Assembly: GCA_026415395.1 (NCBI GenBank)
Contig: JAOAHD010000010.1
Span: 1 to 64,000 of the forward strand
Source: Candidatus Binatia bacterium
GTDB taxonomy: Bacteria; Desulfobacterota; Binatia; HRBIN30
Direction of reading: 5' to 3'
DNA length: 64,000 bases
Part shown: positions 1 to 7,974 of the stretch, piece after piece
How positions within the stretch are numbered: the stretch's first letter is position 1
Layout of the letters: every line of letters begins with the position of its first letter
The notes under the pieces: model-generated
Seen by the model: the letters and a program-made list of their open reading frames with translations, nothing else
Told to the model about the DNA's origin: nothing
The model's database searches: none
Translations under genes and position numbers: made by a program

Positions 1-170
1 CCTCTCGGGGAACGTGTGCCCTCGGGCTACTCCACCGAGCGGGTGCATGAACCCGCTCTGGTCTCAAACCCCTCTCGGGGAACGTGTGCCCTCGGGCTGA
101 TGATTAAAAAGATTGAAGTCGTCAATGATTCTCGTCTCAAACCCCTCTCGGGGAACGTGTGCCCTCGGGC
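1..170 (-). CRISPR. Leader-proximal end of a CRISPR array (3 repeats, 2 spacers, cut by window edge)
   Basis: Two full 37-nt repeats lie at 61-97 and 134-170, with the last 27 nt of a third at 1-27; they are identical where they overlap. Spacers are 28-60 (33 nt) and 98-133 (36 nt). Read on the minus strand, each repeat holds two short hairpins (GCCC-GA-GGGC and CCCC-GAGA-GGGG) and ends in TTTGAGAC, which fits the 8-nt 5' crRNA handle left by Cas6 in type III systems. On that basis I infer leftward transcription, with the leader to the right and these as the newest spacers. Spacer 98-133 is AT-rich (11 G/C of 36), unlike the host, as expected of foreign DNA. The array continues off the left edge. 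Confidence 0.95.
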
Positions 171-841
171 AGTGGGAGCCGCTCCGGTCGAAGTTCTGCG
201 CCCTTAGCCTGGGGTTTCCGCCAGTCGCCGCCTGCGTCCACACAATGCTTGTGACTCTACAGGGGGTATACGGTTTAAGCCCCGGAATTGACAGAATTTG
301 CCGCGTGCGCCACTCGTGACACGAGGCATTGCGGAAAATCGCGGAGAAACCCCGCAAAGCCGTCAGAGGCCCGCGACTGGCGCGATTAACCGTCCCAGTG
401 CAGACCTCAGGCGAGCTCAGCGGACCTACGTGCACCGTAACCCACTTTTCAAAGAGCAGGACCCGCCTTCTTGGCGCCAAGGCCCTTTTGCGCGTTCTCG
501 CGCAAGCACGCTCTTGCACGAAAGCCACGGTCGATGCAACGGGACAGCCCCCAATGCCGTCCCCGCTGGGAAGTCCTGGCGAGCGTTTCGTCCCCATGGC
601 AGCGCCTCGGCCCATGATGTCTGTCGGCCCTGTGTGGAGACGAGCTTTTACACCCGACGCGCAAATTGCAACAGGTGCTCGAGGCTCGCGGCAACGTTGC
701 AGCGCGTCATCCCGGCGCGACGGCGATTCACACCGAACCGCGGACCCGTTTGCTCCGAACCCGCCCTGGCTCGGAATCGACCGAGAAGAACTTGCGTTGC
801 CCCTTGGTTCTGTGGCAACACGAGGCCTTTGGGAGGCAGGG
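171..841. promoter_or_regulatory. CRISPR leader and divergent intergenic region
   Basis: This stretch of about 670 bases has no convincing gene. An open frame from 329 joins the first CARF gene, but its translation resembles nothing I recognise and the better start is at 842. The part next to the array should hold the leader and the leftward array promoter; the right part should hold the rightward cas promoter. Visible structure is a small inverted repeat CACAA-TGC-TTGTG (241-253) and a perfect palindrome GCAACGTTGC (691-700). The latter matches the core of the motif found at 2064, 7852 and 22505. I see no strong sigma-70 promoter. Confidence 0.45.
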
Positions 842-2047
842 ATGTACAGCGGCTCCACTTACTTGGTCGCCGTCGCCGGCGTGCAAGCGAAGCGGATTGT
901 CGAGGCGTTTTATGCACTCACGGTCGCAGCACCCAAACCCGTGAAGATCGAGCGCATCGACGTGATCGGAACCCAACGCGTGTGGGATGCCTACCGCGCC
1001 ACACTCGGGCCTCACGCGAGCATTCTCTCAAAGGTCGCTCGGCAACACGGGATCTGTGTACCCGAACTCCGCTTCCATCTCCTCACGAACCCCTCGGGCA
1101 CAGAGCCGCTCCGCGATTTGCTGACCACCGACGATAACATGGCAGCATGGCGACAAGTCCTCGAAATCGTTCGGACGCTCATCGCCGAGAGCAGCACCCT
1201 GCTTGGGGTATGTGCTGGCGCCCGCCAAGCGCTGCGGCAAGCGCTGACCCTCGCCTTTCAACTTTTGGCCCGACCGCAAGATCGCCTCTTCGACATCCGC
1301 GTGCGCGGACTGCTTGCCGAAGCGCGTCCCACCGCGGGCCGTGCACGGCGCTCCACACCAAGAGTGGTCCTCAGCGAGCTTCCGTTTCTACGTGTGCAGG
1401 AATTACCCCGCCGCGCGGACGCCCTCGAGCAACCTACCCTCGTCGCCGCTGTGCAACCGGGGCTTGACGATCATCCCCAGCCGAGCCTGGAGTTCCACCT
1501 GGACGAACGGGGAACGCTCACCCGCGTAGTCGTGGACGGTCGCACGCTTTGGCCCAATCGGCTGCGGATCCGCTTGCGCCAACGCGATCTTGTTCTTTGG
1601 CTTCACCTCGCCCAATTGCGGAAACAGCACTGCCCAGCGCCCTCATCCGTGGTGACCGCTCCTCCCTGCCACCGCGTGGCCGATGCGCAGGAAATCCCCA
1701 AAGATGCGGAAACGGCGCAGTGGGCACCGTTGCCAGAGGCCAAGGGCGCTCGCTCGGGGTTGGATCCGCACACCGGCGCCGCCAACGGCTCCCCGATCCG
1801 CCCCTGCCCTTGTTGCTTCCGTGAGGCTGCTCAGCTTTCCGCGTTCGTGCCTGAGAGTGACCGCGAGCTTCCCGACGAATATGTCCGGCAAGCCATGTCC
1901 CGCATCAAACGCGCCCTATCCCAGTTCGGCTTGCCCTTGGCTCACCTCGAGGCTGTCAGGTTTCGCGGCGCTGGGAGCCGCCCGCATACGTCCTACGGAA
2001 TCCATCTCGACCCCGACCGCATCACGATCCGGACCCCCAATCCCTAA
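842..2047 (+). CDS. Degenerate NE0113-family CARF protein (CRISPR accessory, paralogue of 6742-7899)
   Basis: The product is 401 residues. The start is ATG at 842 because GGGAGGCAGGG precedes it; an in-frame start at 329 would add non-homologous residues. The N-terminus (LVAVAGVQAKRIVEAFYAL, residues 8-26) matches the NE0113 family opening seen in the gene at 6742. Residues 122-131 align with that protein's AGGRKT loop, LSELPFLRV (177-185) with its LAELPFLRL, and both carry a late Cys cluster (CPCC at 322-325 here). The ligand-loop residues differ (SSPQV becomes VQAKR, AGGRKT becomes CAGARQ). The NE0113 family belongs to the CARF cyclic-oligoadenylate-binding group. I infer a CARF protein with altered or lost ligand chemistry. 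It is the first gene of the cas operon. Confidence 0.7.
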   Translation: MYSGSTYLVAVAGVQAKRIVEAFYALTVAAPKPVKIERIDVIGTQRVWDAYRATLGPHASILSKVARQHGICVPELRFHLLTNPSGTEPLRDLLTTDDNMAAWRQVLEIVRTLIAESSTLLGVCAGARQALRQALTLAFQLLARPQDRLFDIRVRGLLAEARPTAGRARRSTPRVVLSELPFLRVQELPRRADALEQPTLVAAVQPGLDDHPQPSLEFHLDERGTLTRVVVDGRTLWPNRLRIRLRQRDLVLWLHLAQLRKQHCPAPSSVVTAPPCHRVADAQEIPKDAETAQWAPLPEAKGARSGLDPHTGAANGSPIRPCPCCFREAAQLSAFVPESDRELPDEYVRQAMSRIKRALSQFGLPLAHLEAVRFRGAGSRPHTSYGIHLDPDRITIRTPNP

Positions 2048-2063
2048 CCCAGATCTGCAAGCG

Positions 2064-2088
2064 CCAACGGTTGGTGGCAACGTTGCCA
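2064..2088 (+). promoter_or_regulatory. Copy 1 of the 25-bp CCAAC-N6-TGGCAAYGTTGCCA motif
   Basis: The right half (2075-2088, TGGCAACGTTGCCA) is a perfect 14-bp palindrome. The left part (CCAACGGTTGG, 2064-2074) is itself dyad-symmetric. The motif lies between two genes, 54 nt before the ATG of the TPR gene. The same layout recurs at 7852-7876 and 22505-22529. It may be an operator; that is inference. Confidence 0.6.
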
Positions 2089-2141
2089 ACTCCCCCACCC
2101 CTCTTTCCTCGGGTTTCCTTCCTCCAATAGGCTTCGTTGCC

Positions 2142-3365
2142 ATGACAGAGCAACGCATCCACGAAACGGGCCAATCCCCCGGAGTGGAGGCGGTGAGGCA
2201 GTGGAAGAACCAGGGGAATTGGGAAGAGATCGCTAAGCAATTACCGGAAATTCAGCGACCCGTCCAGGTAGCCCAAGCCGACCTCGCAAGCGAGGTGGGA
2301 TTTGCGCTTACCCAACTCGGGCGCCTGGAAGAGGCCCGGGCTCTCTACACCGAGTTGTACGAAGCTGCCCCAAGCCATCGCATCGCCAGCGGACTGGCCT
2401 ACATCCACTACCTCGCTCTGCTGCAGCACAAAATCAAAAAGCCGCGGCTGAACGACCCAGAATCCTGGCGAAGGGGTTTCGAACGTTGGATTGCGGAAGC
2501 GCTGCGCTTGGAACCGAAATCCCTGAAAGACAAGTATCGGCTAGCCGTTTACCACGCGAGTATCCTGGCGCAAAAAGATGCAGTGGCCCTCCGGCTGTTC
2601 CGCGAAGTGATCGGTCTGTTCGAGGCCCTGCCAGAAGAGGTGCGGAACGAACAGCACCGGTACTTTAAAACTTACGTCATGGCGCTTTACGGTGCGGCTC
2701 GCTCCGCTTATCGCCTAAAGCGCTACGAAGATGCACGCCGGTACATCTATCGCTGCATTCGCGTGGACAAGAATCGCAACCACCAAGAACCCCTCTTCAA
2801 ATTTTTCCTGGCGGGAAAAGTCCTGTTTGCTCTGGGCGAGCATGCCGACGCGGAACGCGCATTGCGGATCGCGTTGGAGCATGCCCGACATCGCGAACAC
2901 GATTTCGTTTATGCCCTCCTGGCAGAAATTGCCTTAGCGACGAACCGACCCGCCGACGCCGTCAATTGGCTGGAGTCGAACGTCCGACCGCACCACCGAA
3001 AGCCGTACATTTGGCGACTGCTGGGCGATGCGGAACTCGCCCGCGGGGAGCGGCGGCGCGCATTGAAGCTCTACAAAAGTTCGCTGTTGAAAGATCACGT
3101 CGGCCGCCACCTGACGTTGTTCAAGATGGGGCAGATTTACGAGAGCATCCGCGAATTCGGCGAGGCGCGCCGCTGTTATGAGCAGGCAGCCGACTTCCGG
3201 CGCCGGCGCTACGTGACCGAGTATCCGGAAGCACTGGAGGCGCTTGCCAAGCTCTGCGAGCAGCAAGGAGACATCGAAGGAGCACGTAACGCTTACAAGA
3301 GAATGGCTCTGCTGCCAACGTTTGCGGATCGTGCTCAGGCTGAACTCGCCCGACTGGCAGGCTAG
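2142..3365 (+). CDS. TPR-repeat protein of the CRISPR adaptation module
   Basis: The product is 407 residues, almost wholly helical, with tandem tetratricopeptide-like units. Examples are LTQLGRLEEARALYTELYEAAP (positions about 57-78), AYRLKRYEDARRYIYRCI, LFALGEHADAERALRIALEHA and REFGEARRCYEQAADF. There is no signal peptide, membrane segment or catalytic motif, so it is probably a cytoplasmic scaffold. Start ATG 2142 is the first Met before the helical part; the upstream frame is not conserved-looking and the ribosome site is weak. It lies 36 nt before the primase gene, whose own N-terminus is TPR-like. Known CRISPR-associated primases carry a TPR domain fused to the polymerase, so I infer this protein works with the primase and Cas1-Cas2. 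Confidence 0.8.
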   Translation: MTEQRIHETGQSPGVEAVRQWKNQGNWEEIAKQLPEIQRPVQVAQADLASEVGFALTQLGRLEEARALYTELYEAAPSHRIASGLAYIHYLALLQHKIKKPRLNDPESWRRGFERWIAEALRLEPKSLKDKYRLAVYHASILAQKDAVALRLFREVIGLFEALPEEVRNEQHRYFKTYVMALYGAARSAYRLKRYEDARRYIYRCIRVDKNRNHQEPLFKFFLAGKVLFALGEHADAERALRIALEHARHREHDFVYALLAEIALATNRPADAVNWLESNVRPHHRKPYIWRLLGDAELARGERRRALKLYKSSLLKDHVGRHLTLFKMGQIYESIREFGEARRCYEQAADFRRRRYVTEYPEALEALAKLCEQQGDIEGARNAYKRMALLPTFADRAQAELARLAG

Positions 3366-3401
3366 CAACAGCGGGCAAGCAAATTTGTTTTGGGGGCAAC
3401 A

Positions 3402-5141
3402 ATGGCAACGCGAGAGAGCAGTTCCTCTTCAGTCGCCTCAGGACATCTCGCACTCGCTGCGCGTGCAGCAGCGGAGGGCAATTATGCGCTCGTCAAAGAG
3501 CTCTACGCGGCTGCTGCAGCAGCGGGTGCGGTAGAGGGCGAGCGCGCGAAGTGGGCCTTGCTCCTGATCGAAGCGGGCGAACTCGAAGAGGGCTGGAGGC
3601 TCCAGGGCCAGCAGCCGGAAGGCATCCTGAGCCAAGAGAAGGGCTCGCAGCCGGAATCAGAGGACACGGGAGACGACTTTCTCACCTTCGAGGCCACTCC
3701 CCGCGTGGATCAGGGGAAGACACCATCCACGGACACTGCGTTGATTGAGCTCTTTCGACGTTGGTTCGCCGGCCGTGGCGATGTTTACGCGCGCCAATGG
3801 TACGACGCTCGCAACGATCGAACGGGCTATGTCCCTGTGCGAGAGCCGCTCGACGATCGCGTGATTGCCCAACACCTCGAAGGGCGCATCACCATTGGTC
3901 AGTACCTTCTATATCCAGACCACCACGTAAGTTTTGCCGTGATCGACCTTGACCCGACAAGTGCAGCCCTCGAGCAAGCACGCCTGGAACAAACGGATGA
4001 GCTTGGCGGCTTGGGCTTACCCGCACTGCGTGAGTACGCCAGTCGCATCGTCCGTACGGCGAGAGAGCTCGACGTGCCCACTTTGCTGGAGGACACGGGT
4101 GGGGCAGGGTTGCACATTTGGATCTTTTTTGCCCCGCGTGTTCCTGCCCGCCGTGCCCGTGCCTTCGTGCGCGAACTGCTCTGGCGCAGTGGGTCGCAAC
4201 CGGCGAGTGTCGTGGTGGAGATCTTCCCGAAGCAAGACGAACTTACCGGCAAGGGTCTCGGCAACCTCGTGAAGCTGCCGCTCGGGGTACATCAAGCAAC
4301 CCTTCGCCCCTCGCGCTTCTTGCAAGGTGAAAGTCTGGAACCCCTACCAGAGCTGTCTGCCCTGCGGAGCGTTTGCCCGGTGGATCCGGTGATCTTTGAC
4401 CGACTGCTGAACGACAGAGTGGTACCGCTGCGTCCCCTGCAAGCGCCAACTCCAACGCCGCAAGAGCCAAGTCTTCCGACGAGTCCCCTGGGTTCTCCCC
4501 GCGCGTTAGCCGAAGCCCTCGCGGCCATCGAGAGCCGGAAGCCCGTGGCGGAAGCCGTCGACCGCGTTTTGGAAAACTGCGCCGTGCTGAGAGAGCTCGC
4601 GCGGAGGGCGCTCGAAGGGGAGCCCCTACCTACGACGGGGTTGAGGTGCCTGCTCTACAGCATTGGCCTCATTGGCCGCGACAATCCCGTCATCGAGCAA
4701 ATTTTTGCGCGCACGGGTGCAAGCAGAAAGGAGCTAGAGCGGGTCCGCCGTGGCCTACAGTCGCCAGTGGGCTGCAGGCGCCTCAAGGAGTATTTTCCAC
4801 AACTTGCCGAGCGATGTAGCTGCCCTGAGGTACCGGAGGCCGGCTACGCCACTCCGGTGCTGTTTGCACTCTCGGGTTCGCCCCACTTCCACCGCCGCGA
4901 ACCTTTGTCTCCAGTAGCAGCCGATGAATGGCTGGGATCGGATTTCCCCGACACGGGGAGCTCGAAGGAGGAACTGCGCAAAATCATCGCCCGGTTGGAA
5001 GAGGTCGAAAAGATCCTGCGTGAACTTCTCGGGCGTCCGCCATCCAACCCATCTACTCCGGAGAGCTCCGCACCGCCTTGGGAGCCCGCCACCGAAGCTG
5101 CCGAAACCTCGCCTTCGGGTGGACGGTCTCCCAAGACCTGA
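3402..5141 (+). CDS. CRISPR-associated AEP primase-polymerase (CAPP/TOTE-type primase)
   Basis: The product is 579 residues. Residues about 14-75 form a TPR-like helical region. Residues about 115-300 form an archaeo-eukaryotic primase core: motif I FAVIDLDP (Asp182 and Asp184, metal ligands), motif II GGAGLHIW (His238), and VVEIFPKQDEL (Glu273) followed by GNLVKLPLG. The C-terminal helical part has Cys393, Cys416, Cys458, Cys472 and Cys474, resembling the Fe-S or zinc end of PriL-type primase domains. It matches the family called TOTE-type AEP or CRISPR-associated primase-polymerase, which makes primers and DNA and is linked to spacer acquisition. ATG 3402 follows a GGGGG stretch; an upstream TTG at 3390 is possible. 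It sits 87 nt before cas1, and no reverse transcriptase is present. Confidence 0.88.
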   Translation: MATRESSSSSVASGHLALAARAAAEGNYALVKELYAAAAAAGAVEGERAKWALLLIEAGELEEGWRLQGQQPEGILSQEKGSQPESEDTGDDFLTFEATPRVDQGKTPSTDTALIELFRRWFAGRGDVYARQWYDARNDRTGYVPVREPLDDRVIAQHLEGRITIGQYLLYPDHHVSFAVIDLDPTSAALEQARLEQTDELGGLGLPALREYASRIVRTARELDVPTLLEDTGGAGLHIWIFFAPRVPARRARAFVRELLWRSGSQPASVVVEIFPKQDELTGKGLGNLVKLPLGVHQATLRPSRFLQGESLEPLPELSALRSVCPVDPVIFDRLLNDRVVPLRPLQAPTPTPQEPSLPTSPLGSPRALAEALAAIESRKPVAEAVDRVLENCAVLRELARRALEGEPLPTTGLRCLLYSIGLIGRDNPVIEQIFARTGASRKELERVRRGLQSPVGCRRLKEYFPQLAERCSCPEVPEAGYATPVLFALSGSPHFHRREPLSPVAADEWLGSDFPDTGSSKEELRKIIARLEEVEKILRELLGRPPSNPSTPESSAPPWEPATEAAETSPSGGRSPKT

Positions 5142-5228
5142 TGTGACAGCGAGCTGGGACACAGTGTCGCTTGTCGGGCGGTTTGCGTTCGATACACGGA
5201 CAAATTCACTCGACTCTTGGGGGGTAGG

Positions 5229-6236
5229 ATGAAAACAGCGTACATCACAGAACCGGGGGCCACCGTGCGCCGAAACGGCCCCGTACTCGAAGTCTGGCTC
5301 GGAAACATCAAGCGCACAGAACTTCTCGTCCATGATCTGGATCAGCTTGTCTTGATGGGCAACATCTTGGTTACGCCCGCAGTTCTCGACTTTCTCGTCA
5401 ACGAACGGATCGACACGGTGTTTTTGTCCCTGCACGGCAAGTTTCGCGGGCGGCTCATGCACCATCACTCGAAGAACGTCACCTTGCGGCTTGCCCAGTA
5501 CGATGCGCTGCGCGACAAGGGGCGCGCGCTCGAATTTGCCCGGCGGATTGTGCACGGGAAAATTGCCAATATGCGCGCCTTCTTGTTCAAGGCTGCGCGG
5601 CGGCACAGCGCTGGGGCGCCACTGACCGAAACCGCCCACCGACTCGGAGCGGTGCAGGAACAGCTTGCCGAAGCCTCGACGCTAGATGAAGTTCGCGGCT
5701 TCGAGGGGCGCGCTTCCGCTCTGTATTTCGAAGTGTTCAACGTGCTCCTGAAGAATCCGGATTTCGAGTTCTCCGGGCGGAACCGGCGGCCGCCGCTGGA
5801 TCCGGTGAACGTCTTGCTCTCCTTAGGCTACACCCTGCTGGCCAACGCGGTGGAAACGGCCGTGCAAATCGTGGGGCTCGACCCGTACGTCGGCGCCCTC
5901 CACGAAATTGCTTACGGCCGACCGTCGCTGGTGTGCGATCTCATGGAGGAATACCGGGCGATGATTGTGGATCCGATGGTGGTCGCATGCATCAACCAGC
6001 GAGTGTTCACCACCAACGACTTCGAACCCGGGCAAGAAGGAGAGCCCATCCGTTTCAAACGAGAGGCGATGAAGTACTTCATCGAACTCTTTGAACGGCG
6101 CCTCCGCAACGAAATTTTGTATCCGCCAAGGAATCAGCGGCTCAAGTACCGCCAGGTGATCGAGGAGCAAGTGCGGCACTTCGCTCGGTGCGTTCTCGGT
6201 CAGGAGCAACGCTACGAACCATTCGTCGTGCGCTAA
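5229..6236 (+). CDS. cas1: Cas1 spacer integrase
   Basis: The product is 335 residues, the usual Cas1 size. Cas1 with Cas2 captures prespacers and inserts them at the leader end of the array. The three metal ligands are visible: Glu168 in YFEVF, His225 in GALHE and Glu240 in CDLMEEYR, with the typical N-terminal beta domain before them. The start is ATG 5229, directly after GGGGGGTAGG; a TTG at 5217 in the same frame is less likely. It follows the primase gene and precedes cas2 by 23 nt. It is not fused to a reverse transcriptase, Cas4 or Cas6. Confidence 0.97.
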   Translation: MKTAYITEPGATVRRNGPVLEVWLGNIKRTELLVHDLDQLVLMGNILVTPAVLDFLVNERIDTVFLSLHGKFRGRLMHHHSKNVTLRLAQYDALRDKGRALEFARRIVHGKIANMRAFLFKAARRHSAGAPLTETAHRLGAVQEQLAEASTLDEVRGFEGRASALYFEVFNVLLKNPDFEFSGRNRRPPLDPVNVLLSLGYTLLANAVETAVQIVGLDPYVGALHEIAYGRPSLVCDLMEEYRAMIVDPMVVACINQRVFTTNDFEPGQEGEPIRFKREAMKYFIELFERRLRNEILYPPRNQRLKYRQVIEEQVRHFARCVLGQEQRYEPFVVR

Positions 6237-6259
6237 TTGAGACCTGGAAGGAGGGGGCA

Positions 6260-6538
6260 ATGTTCACGGTGATCGCATTTGACATCTCCGACGATCGTGT
6301 GCGCTACCGTGTGGTGAAAGCGCTGAAAAAGTACGCGGTCCGCGTGCAAAAGTCTGTGTTCGAGGCACCGCGGCTGCCGGAAAATCACCTGCGGCGCCTG
6401 CAACGGCAGGTCGAGAGGCTGATCGACCCGAAGACGGACCGAGTACGCTACTATTTTCTCTGCGCCGCTTGCAAACCGCGAATCGAAAGTTGGGGGCGTG
6501 GCGAGGTCACAGAGTACGAGGAATTTCGCGTGATCTAA
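6260..6538 (+). CDS. cas2: Cas2, structural partner of Cas1
   Basis: The product is 92 residues with the Cas2 ferredoxin-like opening MFTVIAFDISDDRVRYRVVK (Asp8 is the conserved acidic residue), then KSVFEA and the C-terminal YYFLCAAC strand. Cas2 bridges two Cas1 dimers in the integrase complex. ATG 6260 is chosen over an upstream frame-open start at 6188 because GGAGGGGG immediately precedes it and the fold begins there. It ends the adaptation gene set; about 200 nt of non-coding DNA follow before the next gene. Confidence 0.96.
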   Translation: MFTVIAFDISDDRVRYRVVKALKKYAVRVQKSVFEAPRLPENHLRRLQRQVERLIDPKTDRVRYYFLCAACKPRIESWGRGEVTEYEEFRVI

Positions 6539-6741
6539 ACTCACCCTCTGCCGAGGACACCGGTCAGAAGAGCAGTCCAGAGTCGCGGGCTGCACCTGGC
6601 CACACCAAAAGCCGAAGGGCACAACGACAGGCGGGTTGCTGAGCGCCCCTGCCAGGTCTCGCCCGCAGCACACAATGGTTTGGCAAATCTTGACAACGCA
6701 GCACCTTTCCACGTATGTGCCCGCCTCGAGTGGTGCAGACG

Positions 6742-7899
6742 ATGGGGTGGGAGAGGACGCTGCTGTTCGTTGCCGGATCGTCCCCGCAGGTGATCACCGA
6801 AACTGTGTGGGCTCTCTGCCGGCAACGGCCCGTGCCGCGCACGCAAGTGTTCGTCATTACCACCACTGCGGGGCGAGACCACATCGAACAACGACTACTG
6901 AGGAGGGGCGGTCCGTGGTCGAGGCTCCAACGCGACTACCCAGCCGCACGCAATTTCCACTTCAATCGCAAGCAGGTGCTCGTGCTGCCAGGGCCGGACC
7001 GGCAGCCGCTCGATGATGTTCGCAGCGAAGCCGACAGCAAGGCTGCCGGGGACTTCATTCTGGATTTCGTTCGCAACCACACAAGACCGGAGCACCCTCC
7101 CCTGCACGCTTCCATCGCGGGCGGGCGAAAAACGATGGGCTATCTGCTCGCCACCGCAATGGTTTTGTTTGGCCGCGTGGACGACCGCTTATCGCATGTG
7201 CTGGTGCGTCCCCCGGAGCTGGAGGGCAGTTCATTTTTCTACCCGCCACCACGGGGCCGCTTTGTGAAGGCCGAGACCCCGGCCGGCAAAACAATTGAGG
7301 TTCAGCTGAAAGACGTGTCGATCGATCTTGCCGAACTCCCCTTTTTGCGCTTGCGGCTTTGGCAAGATAGCCGCGACCTCGCCGCAAACAGTTTCTCTGA
7401 GCTTGTTCAGCGTTTGCAGCAGCGTTTGGGCCAGGTTGTGCGGCCTACTGTTGAAATCGATGTGGCGCTCTGCCGCTTGGTGTGTGGTGGTGAAGCCATC
7501 CACGTTTCTCCCCTGCGGGTAGGGATCTACGCGCTTCTTGCGCGGCGGCGGCAGAGCCATCTTCCCGGGAGCGTTTGCGCTGGTTGCTCTAGGTGCTTCC
7601 TGCCGGCTGAAGAAATCGGGCGGGGTTTCAGAGAAGAACTCCGCACGCTCATGCAACAGCTGAAGAGTGTGGCAGTTGGGAAAACGTGGTCAGAGCGCAA
7701 CTTCCGCCCGGAAATTTCCAAACTCAATGCGCTCCTCGAAGAAAAGCTGGGCAGTGCGAGCAAACCGTACGAAGTGCAAATCAGAGGAGAACGCGGCCAA
7801 CGTCTTTACGGTATCGCCGCGGCACCAGAACTCCTGATAGTCAGTGGCCTGCCAACCATTGGTGGCAATGTTGCCACGAGTGCCACAGCGGTTGCGTAA
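6742..7899 (+). CDS. NE0113-family CARF protein (Csm6-like / ring-nuclease family)
   Basis: The product is 385 residues from ATG 6742; ATG 6715 is an equally open alternative and neither has a clear ribosome site. Residues 6-24 (TLLFVAGSSPQVITETVWA) and AGGRKT (126-131) are the two ligand-loop signatures of the NE0113 CARF family. This family sits with type III systems and is often annotated as CRISPR-associated ring nuclease Csm6. It should bind, and perhaps cleave, cyclic oligoadenylate made by Cas10. The C-terminal half has a Cys cluster (CAGCSRC) and no HEPN motif that I can see. The last 40 bases of the gene contain copy 2 of the 25-bp motif. It has a degenerate paralogue at 842-2047. 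Confidence 0.85.
   Translation: MGWERTLLFVAGSSPQVITETVWALCRQRPVPRTQVFVITTTAGRDHIEQRLLRRGGPWSRLQRDYPAARNFHFNRKQVLVLPGPDRQPLDDVRSEADSKAAGDFILDFVRNHTRPEHPPLHASIAGGRKTMGYLLATAMVLFGRVDDRLSHVLVRPPELEGSSFFYPPPRGRFVKAETPAGKTIEVQLKDVSIDLAELPFLRLRLWQDSRDLAANSFSELVQRLQQRLGQVVRPTVEIDVALCRLVCGGEAIHVSPLRVGIYALLARRRQSHLPGSVCAGCSRCFLPAEEIGRGFREELRTLMQQLKSVAVGKTWSERNFRPEISKLNALLEEKLGSASKPYEVQIRGERGQRLYGIAAAPELLIVSGLPTIGGNVATSATAVA
7852..7876 (+). promoter_or_regulatory. Copy 2 of the 25-bp CCAAC-N6-TGGCAAYGTTGCCA motif
   Basis: CCAACCATTGG (7852-7862) is followed by TGGCAATGTTGCCA, whose T at 7863 is next to that run; the symmetric part is 7863-7876 with one central mismatch. It lies inside the 3' end of the NE0113 gene and 99 nt before the GTG of cas10. 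The 14-mer is identical to that at 22516-22529. Confidence 0.55.
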
Positions 7900-7974
7900 T
7901 CGGTCAGGATCCATCATGAACAAACCGCAGCACGGGAGGCAGCCCGCACAAGCGATTCAGAAGGAGAAACACCT

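Noticed and set aside
329-841. In-frame N-terminal extension of the first CARF gene starting at 329
   Set aside because: The translation does not resemble any family and ATG 842 has a strong ribosome site and begins the conserved fold; 171-841 is better read as leader and control region.
64-858. 264-residue open frame on the minus strand across the array and leader
   Set aside because: It runs through CRISPR repeats and shows no recognisable domain; it is a chance product of high GC.
5158-5168. Palindrome GACACAGTGTC between the primase gene and cas1
   Set aside because: It is short, has one copy and does not extend; it is not enough to call a regulatory site.
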